From: a bacterium
GTDB taxonomy: Bacteria > Dependentiae > Babeliae > Babeliales > UASB340
Length of the DNA: 38,241 nt
Assembly: GCA_030630075.1 (NCBI GenBank)
Contig: DAOVNS010000002.1
Location: 1-38,241 of the forward strand
Reading direction: 5' to 3'
Shown: positions 24,742-32,363 of the stretch, one piece after another
Position numbering within the stretch: position 1 is the stretch's first letter
Layout: each line of letters opens with the position of its first letter
The notes under the pieces: generated by a model
Databases searched by the model: none
What the model was told of the DNA's origin: nothing
Seen by the model: the letters and a program-made list of their open reading frames with translations, nothing else
Translations under genes and position numbers: made by a program

Positions 24742-25899
24742 ATGAAAATATTGCACATCATCACCAGTTTAAAAATAGGCGGTGCGGAATCTGCTTTATT
24801 TAATCTTCTAGAAAGATTTATTGAAAATAATAATGATCAACATTATGTTGCCTATTTTTATGATGGACCAAACGTAGAAAAAATAAAAAACTTAGGTATT
24901 CCAGTATTCAAAATTACAGGATTAATTCATAAATATGATGCTTTTGCTTATTTTAAGTTAAAAAAGTTAGTAAAAAAAATTAATCCAGATGTAATTCATT
25001 CCGCTTTATGGTCTGCAAACATTATCGCACGAATCATTGCACAAAAATTAAATATTCCAATAGTATGCGATCTTCATAGTAATATTTCTCACGATGGAAC
25101 ATTTAGAATTTGGTTAGAAAAGTTTTTTTTAAATAAAGCAGACAAATATATCGCTGTTTCAAACACCGCAAAAGATGGATTTTATAATTCTGTAATATTA
25201 AAAAATAAAGATATAAATAAAAGAGAAACTTATAAAAACAAGATGAAATTAATTTTAAACGGCGTAGATTCCGAAAAGATTTACCAAAAAGCTTTTGATT
25301 CAAAATTAAAAAAAACAGACATTGGATTAAACGAACATGATTTTGTTATCGGAACAGTTGGAAGATTGGAACCTATAAAATCTTACAATCTATTAATTAA
25401 AAGTTTTAAAATATTCTTAAATCAAGATTTGTTAAATCAAAACAAAACATATGCAAAGCTATGCATTATCGGAGATGGATCACAAAAAGAAATATTACAA
25501 AAACTAGCTCGCGATCTAAAAATAGATAAAAATGTAATTTTTCTTGGACAAAAAAACGACGCTTATAGATATTACCCAATATTTGACTGTTTTATACTTT
25601 CTTCAGCTAGCGAAGGATTATCCATTGCATTACTCGAAGCCTTGAGTATTGGGCTTCCAATAATTACAACCCATAACAAAAAAGAACACGATGTTATAAA
25701 AAATAAACAAAATGGATTATTGGTGCCAGTTGGAAATGCAGATGAACTAGCAAAAGCCATAGAGAAATTATACAAAGAACCAGAACTTCGCCAAAATATG
25801 ATGTCTGAAAATATAAAATTAATAAAAAATCAGTTTGACATAAAAAATGTCCAAACAGCCTATCAGCAAGTATATAAAGAATTAACAAAAAAAAAATAG
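24742..25899 (+). CDS. Glycosyltransferase, GT4 family
   Basis: A 385-residue GT-B-fold enzyme transferring a sugar from a nucleotide donor. The N-terminal acceptor domain begins MKILHIITSLKIGGAESALF, the Gly-Gly-Ala-Glu loop typical of GT4. The C-terminal donor domain starts near VIGTVGRLEPIKSYNLLI and contains the EX7E-type motif: SSASEGLSIALLEALSIGLPII (E at about residues 289 and 297) followed by NGLLVPVGNADELAKAI. No transmembrane segment is evident, so it is probably peripheral on the inner leaflet. It has its own apparent transcription unit. The product may be a glycolipid, polysaccharide or O-antigen-like chain; galE (30265) could supply UDP-galactose. Substrate unknown. Confidence 0.9.
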   Translation: MKILHIITSLKIGGAESALFNLLERFIENNNDQHYVAYFYDGPNVEKIKNLGIPVFKITGLIHKYDAFAYFKLKKLVKKINPDVIHSALWSANIIARIIAQKLNIPIVCDLHSNISHDGTFRIWLEKFFLNKADKYIAVSNTAKDGFYNSVILKNKDINKRETYKNKMKLILNGVDSEKIYQKAFDSKLKKTDIGLNEHDFVIGTVGRLEPIKSYNLLIKSFKIFLNQDLLNQNKTYAKLCIIGDGSQKEILQKLARDLKIDKNVIFLGQKNDAYRYYPIFDCFILSSASEGLSIALLEALSIGLPIITTHNKKEHDVIKNKQNGLLVPVGNADELAKAIEKLYKEPELRQNMMSENIKLIKNQFDIKNVQTAYQQVYKELTKKK

Positions 25900-25909
25900 C
25901 TATTTTTTT
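25890..25909. terminator. AT-only palindrome overlapping a stop codon
   Basis: The perfect palindrome aaaaaaatag/ctattttttt includes the TAG stop of the glycosyltransferase (25897-25899). It is a weak terminator candidate because it has only two G-C pairs at the centre. Confidence 0.35.
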
Positions 25910-25999
25910 GAAGCCTATCAAGCAATTAGTTGCAAAAAAAGTTTGCTTTTTAAACCCGCATAAGTTATTATTTATTTATTAAATAGATAACCTCCATTT

Positions 26000-26040
26000 C
26001 CCCTGTCCATGACTTCTGTCTGGATGGGGGTATTTTATTT
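26000..26040 (+). terminator. GC-rich hairpin with T-rich tail between glycosyltransferase and truA
   Basis: A ten-base-pair stem, cccctgtcca (26000-26009) with tggatggggg (26021-26030). It includes two G-U wobble pairs and an 11-base loop, then tattttattt. The wobbles would pair only in plus-strand RNA, favouring a transcribed hairpin such as a terminator or leader attenuator. Confidence 0.55.
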
Positions 26041-26081
26041 GTGTAAATTCACTAATGAAATTATTTTAAAAAAGAATGCTC

Positions 26082-26849
26082 ATGAAAACTTTCAAAATAG
26101 AAATATCTTACGACGGCACAGATTATCATGGTTGGCAAATTCAGCCAAAAGATAAAACTATTGCTTCGTGTATGCAAAAATCTTTTTTAAAAGCATTCGG
26201 AAAAAAAATAACTCTTATTGGTGCTTCAAGAACTGATTCCGGAGTTCATGCCCTCGGTCAAGTTGCCAAATTCAAAACAGATCTTGAAGTTGATTCTTCT
26301 GTTATTTTGCAAACATGGAACGGCCGACTACCTAAAGATATTTCAATACGAAAAGCTGAAGAGGTTTCAGATAATTTTCATCCTCATTCAAATGTTCATC
26401 AAAAAACTTATTACTATCATTTATTTACAAAAAGACCTCTTCCTTTTATTGCTCGTTATGGATGGCACTACAAATTTATTAATCTTATTGATATAGAAAA
26501 ATTCAATAAAGCGCTAAAGCTTTATATTGGCGAACATGATTTTACTTCTTTTTGTAAACTCGACCCTGAAAAAACTCCTGTACGTACAATAGACAATATA
26601 ACTTTAAAAAAATTTGATAATTTTGGGGCCATTCAAGTTGCAATCAAGGGAAAATCTTTTCTAAGATTTCAAATTAGAAGAATGATAGGTTATGCTTTAG
26701 ACGTTGCAAGCCGTCCGAACATATCAATTGACTACATAAAAAGTATTTTAGATAACCCCAATCCACAACAACGATTAATTAAAGCTGACGGATGTGGATT
26801 AGTTTTAAGAAAAATAGTGTACAAAAATGAGCTCATTACTAAAAAATGA
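26082..26849 (+). CDS. truA: tRNA pseudouridine synthase A
   Basis: Makes pseudouridine at positions 38-40 in the anticodon arm of tRNAs. The 255-residue protein has the standard TruA layout: N-terminal KIEISYDGTDYHGWQIQP, the catalytic block GASRTDSGVHALGQ with Asp about residue 52 (the conserved aspartate), NARPLPKDI-like NGRLPKDISIRKA, and the C-terminal FLRFQIRRMIGYALDVASR. All are intact. A second start at ATG 26076 is two codons earlier; neither has a strong ribosome site, and the downstream one gives the usual N-terminus. The 3' end overlaps cdsA by 23 bases, so the two are cotranscribed and probably coupled. Confidence 0.95.
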   Translation: MKTFKIEISYDGTDYHGWQIQPKDKTIASCMQKSFLKAFGKKITLIGASRTDSGVHALGQVAKFKTDLEVDSSVILQTWNGRLPKDISIRKAEEVSDNFHPHSNVHQKTYYYHLFTKRPLPFIARYGWHYKFINLIDIEKFNKALKLYIGEHDFTSFCKLDPEKTPVRTIDNITLKKFDNFGAIQVAIKGKSFLRFQIRRMIGYALDVASRPNISIDYIKSILDNPNPQQRLIKADGCGLVLRKIVYKNELITKK

Positions 26850-27510
26850 AATTTTTAAAAGATTTGCTTCGGGTATATTTTTAGGCTTTTGCTTCTTTGG
26901 AGCATACATTCACTCCGGAACACTTTTCTCTTTAATATTGATTGCGATACTATCAATCATCTTATTTTTTGAATGGCCAAAACTTATTAACTTTAAAAAT
27001 CCCAAATCTTGGTTAATTTCACTTCTCTACCCAATCACACCAGTACTTACATTAATTTACCTAAACGAAACATACCGCAAACTTGATATATTATTTCCAC
27101 TTTATCCGTTTATAGTTTCTTGGGTTGCAGATACGGGTGCATATATTTTTGGTAAATTATTTGGAAAACATAAAATTTGTCCCACTATTAGTCCAGGAAA
27201 ATCTTGGGAAGGACTGGCTGGTGGATTTTTGGCTGTAACAATTTTTAATATTATTTTTTTACCAGGAATAAAAGTTTTTCCATTTATTATTTATCTTTCA
27301 GGAATAATCCCAATAATTTTATTATCTTTTCTAATAACAATAGTTGCATTTCTTGGAGATATTTTTATTTCTTACCTTAAAAGAAAAAATAATCTAAAAG
27401 ATACCGGCAATCTTTTACCTGGTCATGGCGGATTACTTGACAGATTCGATTCTGTACTTTTTATATCAATTCTAATTTTACTAATAATTTTATCTTCAAA
27501 ATTATTATAA
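26827..27510 (+). CDS. cdsA: Phosphatidate cytidylyltransferase (short form)
   Basis: Makes CDP-diacylglycerol from phosphatidic acid and CTP in the inner membrane, the precursor of phospholipids such as the phosphatidylglycerol used by Lgt. A 227-residue protein with about six or seven helices, shorter than the common 270 or so residues; the N-terminal helices seem reduced. The diagnostic C-terminal features are intact: SWVADTGAYIFGKLFGKHKI, SPGKSWEGLAGG, and the family signature around LGDIFISYLKRKNNLKDTGN leading to LLPGHGGLLDRFDSVLF, which contains the Mg-binding aspartates. It overlaps truA by 23 bases. The DUF374 acyltransferase at the window start may belong to the same lipid network. 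Confidence 0.92.
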   Translation: MSSLLKNEIFKRFASGIFLGFCFFGAYIHSGTLFSLILIAILSIILFFEWPKLINFKNPKSWLISLLYPITPVLTLIYLNETYRKLDILFPLYPFIVSWVADTGAYIFGKLFGKHKICPTISPGKSWEGLAGGFLAVTIFNIIFLPGIKVFPFIIYLSGIIPIILLSFLITIVAFLGDIFISYLKRKNNLKDTGNLLPGHGGLLDRFDSVLFISILILLIILSSKLL

Positions 27511-27638
27511 TTTACTATCTACTATTAGAAATGCTGAATTATTTAAAAAATTAAATTACTCTAAACTATTAATTTCGTTATAAAAATAGTTAATCTTTTT
27601 AAGTAAAATCAACTTTAAACAAAAAATTAGGAGAAAAA

Positions 27639-27935
27639 ATGATTTCTGAATACACAACAAAACTTGTAGAAATTATTCATAACCATTTACCCGGATGTAA
27701 AATTTATTTATTCAAATTAGATCCAATAGATACACAAGAAGAAATATTTAAAGCATCAATCGCAATTGATAAAGGAAGTATTATTGATCCAGCAATTCTG
27801 GGAAATATTTATTTAGACATAGAAGAAGAACTTTTGAATGTCGATTTTGATCTTATCGACTTGAATGACACTTCACAAGAATTAAACGATAAAATTATCG
27901 AACATGGAGTTTTGTTGCATAAAGGAAGACTTTAA
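27639..27935 (+). CDS. Degenerate, orphan MNT-fold protein
   Basis: A 98-residue protein that reads like a minimal nucleotidyltransferase stripped of its active site. CKIYLFKLDP (residues 20-29) occupies the position of the usual IYLFGSRA, with Gly-Ser replaced by Lys-Leu, and ASIAID (39-44) stands where SDIDLAID would be, so both metal-binding aspartates are lost. The second half, FDLIDLNDTSQELNDKIIEHGVLLHKG, matches the C-terminal strand and helix of MNT proteins well. It has a strong ribosome site (TTAGGAGA) and its own terminator, so it seems expressed. No HEPN partner adjoins it; the next gene is convergent. It may be a structural antitoxin, a regulator, or a decaying remnant. The family assignment is inferred from pattern only. 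Confidence 0.6.
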   Translation: MISEYTTKLVEIIHNHLPGCKIYLFKLDPIDTQEEIFKASIAIDKGSIIDPAILGNIYLDIEEELLNVDFDLIDLNDTSQELNDKIIEHGVLLHKGRL

Positions 27936-27940
27936 TACAC

Positions 27941-27977
27941 AAAAAAGATCCGGATTAAAAAACCGGATCTTTTTTTT
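27941..27977. terminator. Bidirectional terminator between convergent genes
   Basis: A 13-base-pair stem, aaaaaagatccgg (27941-27953) with ccggatctttttt (27963-27975), and a nine-base loop. A-run and T-run arms serve the plus-strand gene ending at 27935 and the minus-strand gene ending at 28006. Confidence 0.85.
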
Positions 27978-28005
27978 AAATTAATTTAAAATTAATTCTT
28001 ATTTT

Positions 28006-28740
28006 TTAGATTGTGTAGTGCTTGCTGAGTGCATCTTTAATTGCATCAAACATTTTATCACCAAAACCATCTATTCTTTCTTGGAAAGCTAATTGAAGTT
28101 TTTCATTTTCTTCTGCAGAAAGAACAACTATTTGATTTGGAGCATTTTCTTCAGAAGAAATTCCTTCAACAGAAACAACTTCTTCAACGTCTTCTTCTTT
28201 TGCTTTCTCAGCTATTGCTTCTTGAGCTTTTTTATTTGCTTCAGCAGCAATTGTGTTTAATTCCATCATAAAGCTTTGAATAGCCATTCCCATTGCCATG
28301 TTAATTTCATTAATTGCTTCATCGGACAAAGCCACAAAATATACTGATTGCTTTAAAACATTTTCTTTTTTGCTAAGATCTTTCATCCATTCTTGCATAA
28401 ATTGATTTATCTTAAGAGAGCTTTCTTCTATGGATTTGCTATCTTTTATTGACTTAAAAACTTCATTATTTTTAAGTTTTTCAAAAGCTGATTGTAGATA
28501 TTCTAAATACCCTTTTGCAGCTGTTGTTGGATCAATTTCTTTTATTAAGTTTTCAATCGTGTTCAGAATAAATTTTTCTTTACTTACATTATCAAGATCT
28601 TTTGAACATTTCACTGTGATTTCAAAACTTGAATCACCAAACTTTTTTTCTACAATACTTGAAACATCGCTACAAGATACATTTGAGAAAACCAATGCCA
28701 ATGCTGTTGCATAAAAAAATCTGTTTGTCTTTGCGATCAT
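28006..28740 (-). CDS. Secreted helical hypothetical protein
   Basis: Unrecognised protein of 244 residues. A signal peptide (about residues 1-23, FFYATALALVFSNVSC) ends at a cysteine, so it may be a lipoprotein, though NVSC is not a standard lipobox. The rest is predominantly helical with long charged and Gln/Glu-rich segments: a coiled-coil-like region (about 60-120) and an Ala/Glu/Lys-rich run (NKKAQEAIAEKAKEEDVEEV) near 170-190. The frame extends to a GTG at 28755, but ATG 28740 follows AAAGGA by seven bases. It shares the terminator at 27941-27977. No enzymatic motif seen. Confidence 0.7.
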   Translation of the reverse strand: MIAKTNRFFYATALALVFSNVSCSDVSSIVEKKFGDSSFEITVKCSKDLDNVSKEKFILNTIENLIKEIDPTTAAKGYLEYLQSAFEKLKNNEVFKSIKDSKSIEESSLKINQFMQEWMKDLSKKENVLKQSVYFVALSDEAINEINMAMGMAIQSFMMELNTIAAEANKKAQEAIAEKAKEEDVEEVVSVEGISSEENAPNQIVVLSAEENEKLQLAFQERIDGFGDKMFDAIKDALSKHYTI

Positions 28741-28852
28741 AATAAATCCTTTCACAATTATAATTATAAAACCTTACAAACAATCCCCGCAAAACTAACT
28801 CTTACTGAATTTTATGCTAACACCAGCAATCTAAAAGTCAATTAAGACCAAT

Positions 28853-28882
28853 CAAAAAAGCCCGCAATTTAAATCACGGGCG
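28853..28882 (-). terminator. Intrinsic terminator after hisS (minus strand)
   Basis: On the minus strand, gcccg...cgggc with a 12-base loop is followed by cttttttga, giving a T-run (plus-strand aaaaaag at 28854-28860). It lies about 30 bases beyond the hisS stop. Confidence 0.7.
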
Positions 28883-28911
28883 TCATCAACTTAAACCCTG
28901 GGCGTTATTAA

Positions 28912-30159
28912 CTATTTTTTTAAATATTCAATCAAATGCGCCTGTTTTACAGATCCAACCTCACTTGTTTGCATATTCTTAACAGAAATTGTGCCATTTT
29001 TTTGTTCATCATCGCCAACGATTAAAACATATTTGGCACCCATTTTATTCGCTTTGCGCATAGAACTTTTCATTGAGGCAAACTCGAGTAAAACATCATT
29101 GCAAAAGTTGTTTGATTGTAATTCATCGGAAATTATAAGCGCTAAATCGGCTTGCTTTTCTGTCATCGGAATAATTACATGCAAAGCAGGTTCTTGAGGT
29201 AAAGATAATTTATTTAAATGTTTTTCTACTAAAAGTAATAATCGTCCAAAACCAACTGCAGCACCAATTGATGGAATGCTATCCTTTTGTCCAAGTTCTT
29301 TTCCAAGCGAATATCGCCCACCGCCACAAAAAGCATCTTGTGCGCCAAGTTCGGCTGATGCGAATTCAAAAACAGTTTTATTGTAATAATCAAGACCACG
29401 AACTAAGTCAGGAGTATGCACAAAACTCACAGAAAGGACACTTAAAGTTTCTTGCAAGTTTTTCCATTCTTTATCGCAATCCGCGCACAAATGATCAGTA
29501 AGTTTTGGTGCATTTTGATAAAGTTTTTTGCAATTTTCATTTTTGCAATCAAAAACGCGTAAAATATTTGCATCTTTTCTTACCAAACAAGTCTCGCAAA
29601 TATCAGTTTTAATATCTTCAAGAAATGAATTTAATGCTTCACGATGTTTTTTCCTGTCATCCGAACAACCTAAAAAGTTTAGTTTTAAAACATAATTTTC
29701 TAGCTTTAAGGCTTGGCTAAAAAAAACATCTATCATTTTTATAAAATGCGCATCCTGCATTAATGATTCAGAATTTACAACTTCGATATTGAACTGATCA
29801 AACTGACGCCATCTTCCTTTTTGAGGTCGTTCGCGCCTGAACATTGGACCAAAACTAAAAACCTTCCACGGTTTTTGCTCAACTTTATTTTCGATATACG
29901 CACGAATTGTAGAAGCTGTCGCTTCTGGACGCAGACAAACGCTATCTTTTTTGCTGTCAGTGTCAAAAACATACATTTCTTTGGAAACTACATCAGTTTG
30001 TTCGCCTAAAGAATGTATAAATAATTTTGTATGTTCCAAAATTGGAGTCTCGATTTGCACAAAGTTATAATTTTGCAAAACTTTTTCTGCTTGACCTAAA
30101 ACAAAATTTTGTAACTTTAAATCTAAAAAATCCTGAGTTCCTCTAACCTTTGGAATCAT
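28912..30159 (-). CDS. hisS: Histidyl-tRNA synthetase
   Basis: A class II aminoacyl-tRNA synthetase of 415 residues that charges tRNA-His. Motif 1 region IETPILEHTKLF, motif 2 FGPMFRRERPQKGRWRQFDQ, the HisRS-specific histidine loops (LVRGLDYYNKTVFEF) and the glycine-rich GGGRYSLGKELG and AVGFGRLLL (motif 3) are all intact. The C-terminal anticodon-binding domain begins near ALHVIIP and contains ANKMGAKYVLIVGDDEQ. A cysteine cluster (CETCLVRK, CKNENC, LCADC) around residues 190-225 looks like a zinc-binding insertion, as in many bacterial HisRS. It is transcribed divergently from galE. Confidence 0.96.
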   Translation of the reverse strand: MIPKVRGTQDFLDLKLQNFVLGQAEKVLQNYNFVQIETPILEHTKLFIHSLGEQTDVVSKEMYVFDTDSKKDSVCLRPEATASTIRAYIENKVEQKPWKVFSFGPMFRRERPQKGRWRQFDQFNIEVVNSESLMQDAHFIKMIDVFFSQALKLENYVLKLNFLGCSDDRKKHREALNSFLEDIKTDICETCLVRKDANILRVFDCKNENCKKLYQNAPKLTDHLCADCDKEWKNLQETLSVLSVSFVHTPDLVRGLDYYNKTVFEFASAELGAQDAFCGGGRYSLGKELGQKDSIPSIGAAVGFGRLLLLVEKHLNKLSLPQEPALHVIIPMTEKQADLALIISDELQSNNFCNDVLLEFASMKSSMRKANKMGAKYVLIVGDDEQKNGTISVKNMQTSEVGSVKQAHLIEYLKK

Positions 30160-30264
30160 GAAATACCCTTACAATTTTACTTGCGTTTTTTTATTAAATT
30201 AGGTTTCATGATACTAAAATTAGTTTAGTAATGCGAGTTTGCAAGAAAAACAGGAGATATTCAT

Positions 30265-31281
30265 ATGTCAAAAATAATTCTTATTCCTGGCGGAGCGGGA
30301 TACATTGGATCGCATACATCTTACTTGATGCACAAATTGGGATACAAAATAATAATTTTAGATAAATTTGTTCACAACCAAACATTTAATCAACCATGGG
30401 CAAAGTTAATAAAAGCAGATTTTGCGGATCAAAAAGTTTTAGATCAAATTTTTACAGAAAATAAAATTGATGCCGTTATGCATTTTGCAGCATTTATCGA
30501 AGTCGGCGAATCTGTAAAAAAGCCAAAAGAATTTTACGAAAATAATGTTGTAAAAACTTTAAATTTGCTCAACACGATGATAAAACATGATGTTAAAAAA
30601 CTTGTTTTTTCTTCAACATGCGCAATTTACGGAAATCCTACAAAAATTCCAATGAACGAAAAACATCAATTCGACCCAGTCAGTCCTTATGGAAAAAATA
30701 AACTTACCGTTGAATTTGCACTAAAAGATTATTCTAATGCATATGGATTACAATATGTTTCGTTGCGTTATTTTAATGCCGCCGGCGCTTTGGCCCAAGA
30801 AAATTTAGGCGAACAACACAATCCAGAAACTCACATTATTCCATTAATGCTTCGTGCAATAAAAAATAAAACTGAATTTAAAATTTTTGGAACAGATTAC
30901 AATACTCCTGATGGAACATGCGTTCGCGATTACATTCACATACTCGATATTGCACAAGCGCATGTTTTGGCATTGCAATATTTAGAAAAAACAAATGAAT
31001 CAAACTTTTTTAATCTTGGTTCAGAAAAAGGATATTCTGTTCGCGAAATGATTAACGCAGCAGAGAAAATTTGCAACGAAAAAATGAATATTAAAATTTG
31101 CAACAGACGTCCCGGCGATGTTGATACCTTAATTGCAGATTCAACAAAAATTAAAAATATGCTTGGATGGAAAGCAAAATATTCTGATTTAAATAATATT
31201 CTAAAAAGTGCTTGGGAGTGGGAACAAAGAATTAAATTTTTAAAAAATCAAAATGTTAAAAAATTTGATGCCATAATTTAA
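30265..31281 (+). CDS. galE: UDP-glucose 4-epimerase
   Basis: Interconverts UDP-glucose and UDP-galactose (or their N-acetyl forms) using NAD, in the cytosol. The extended short-chain dehydrogenase fold starts with GGAGYIGSH (G10, G12, G15). The catalytic Ser/Thr is in FSSTCAIYG (S116-T118), and the YxxxK pair is SPYGKNK (Y142, K146). Substrate-binding SLRYFNAAGA and the C-terminal RRPGDVDTLIADSTK motif typical of GalE are present. Length (338) is standard. AGGAGA precedes the ATG. It probably feeds the glycosyltransferase at 24742. The last 26 bases overlap the convergent secreted hypothetical gene. Confidence 0.95.
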   Translation: MSKIILIPGGAGYIGSHTSYLMHKLGYKIIILDKFVHNQTFNQPWAKLIKADFADQKVLDQIFTENKIDAVMHFAAFIEVGESVKKPKEFYENNVVKTLNLLNTMIKHDVKKLVFSSTCAIYGNPTKIPMNEKHQFDPVSPYGKNKLTVEFALKDYSNAYGLQYVSLRYFNAAGALAQENLGEQHNPETHIIPLMLRAIKNKTEFKIFGTDYNTPDGTCVRDYIHILDIAQAHVLALQYLEKTNESNFFNLGSEKGYSVREMINAAEKICNEKMNIKICNRRPGDVDTLIADSTKIKNMLGWKAKYSDLNNILKSAWEWEQRIKFLKNQNVKKFDAII

Positions 31282-31732
31282 GAACAGTATTATCTAATAA
31301 AGCTCTATACTTTTTATAAGTCTCACTTCGAAGCCAATCTCGCCATATCGCAAATTTATCAAAAATATTTTTTTCACCATATAAGTCTTTTTTCAAGCGA
31401 ACAAAAAACGTTATCAACTCTTCCCCACCAACCACCTCAGCTTCTTTAATTAAACTGTTTAATTCTTGCAATTCTACAGATCTAAAAAACTTTATTAAAC
31501 AAAGAGTTTCTAAATATAATTCTATTTCTTTATTACTTTTATCGTCCACTTTAAGAGCTAAAATTAAATTATTAACACCCCCATTTCTCTCGCGATTTAC
31601 CTGCTCTGCCTCCCTTCTTTCCCCGGAACGATTGCCTTTTTTTCTTACAGCAAACAAACCTTCTGAAAAAACAAATCCCACCAAAAAAAACATGGCTAAA
31701 CAAATATTAATTTTTTTAAGATATATTTTCAT
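31256..31732 (-). CDS. Secreted hypothetical protein
   Basis: An unrecognised 158-residue protein with a signal peptide (residues 1-27, INICLAMFFLVGFVFSEGLFA), a short Arg/Glu-rich low-complexity stretch (KKGNRSGERREAEQVNRERN, about 31-50) and a helical body ending in aromatic residues (WRDWLRSETYKKYRALL, KLWHQIF). It overlaps the preceding gene by 17 bases at its start and converges with galE. No catalytic motif is visible. It is the last gene of the LptA-like/mutL unit. Confidence 0.65.
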   Translation of the reverse strand: MKIYLKKINICLAMFFLVGFVFSEGLFAVRKKGNRSGERREAEQVNRERNGGVNNLILALKVDDKSNKEIELYLETLCLIKFFRSVELQELNSLIKEAEVVGGEELITFFVRLKKDLYGEKNIFDKFAIWRDWLRSETYKKYRALLDNTVLKLWHQIF

Positions 31733-32360
31733 AAACGACTTTTGTAATAATTTCTGTTGGAATTCCTGTATTTAATTCTTTGTATTTTTTTGCACCACAT
31801 TCTATTATTTTTGATATTGCATAATCATAATAAAACCATAATTCAAAATCCCATCCACCACCTAATCTTTTCCTAAAAATATCTAAAGCTGTTGTTCGCG
31901 TTTCTTGCTTATAAAGCTCAAACAAATGATAGCCATATGTAGTTTTTACAAAAACTATATTTAAAAATTTGGTAAATAATATTTCTCCCAAAAGTTTTTT
32001 CATAAGATTTATGCATTTATCAATATTTTCACAGCTTTCTTTATCTATGCGAATAATGGTATTTTTTGTATTTATTGCATTAAAATACCAATTAACAAAA
32101 ACACACTTTTGTTCAAAAAATTGCAAAATAATTTCTTCTTCAGAAACACTGCAACTTCTAGCGATTTCTTTTAACCCTAGAAATATATTGTGCAACTTAG
32201 ATTCTATTTCTGATTGTTTGGCTCCCCAATTTATTTTAATTTTAGATAATTCATCAAACTTAATTTCGTAAGACAGAGCTTCTTTTTTTGTACAAAACAA
32301 CTTTTCAGAGTAAAAATTTAATCCAACAAAAAATAAAAATAACAAAAATATTTTTTTCAT
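31716..32360 (-). CDS. Secreted hypothetical protein
   Basis: Unrecognised, 214 residues, with a clear signal peptide (IFLLFLFFVGLNFYSEKLFC, up to about residue 23). The body is mainly helical and rich in Ile, Lys and Glu; cysteines at about 69, 84, 109, 116 and 192 could form disulphides if exported. Its ATG is three bases after the mutL stop, so it is in the same operon, and its stop overlaps the next gene by 17 bases. It shares overall style (short secreted, helical, aromatic C-terminal region) with its neighbour; an ancient duplication is possible but I could not show it. Confidence 0.65.
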   Translation of the reverse strand: MKKIFLLFLFFVGLNFYSEKLFCTKKEALSYEIKFDELSKIKINWGAKQSEIESKLHNIFLGLKEIARSCSVSEEEIILQFFEQKCVFVNWYFNAINTKNTIIRIDKESCENIDKCINLMKKLLGEILFTKFLNIVFVKTTYGYHLFELYKQETRTTALDIFRKRLGGGWDFELWFYYDYAISKIIECGAKKYKELNTGIPTEIITKVVYENIS

Positions 32361-32363
32361 CTC

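Noticed and set aside
30212..30230. Small dyad (tactaaa / tttagta) between hisS and galE
   Set aside because: Seven A/T-rich pairs are common by chance at this composition; there is no further support for an operator.
31716..32360. The two secreted genes after mutL as a toxin-antitoxin pair, because of their overlap
   Set aside because: Both carry signal peptides and neither shows a DNA-binding or toxin motif.
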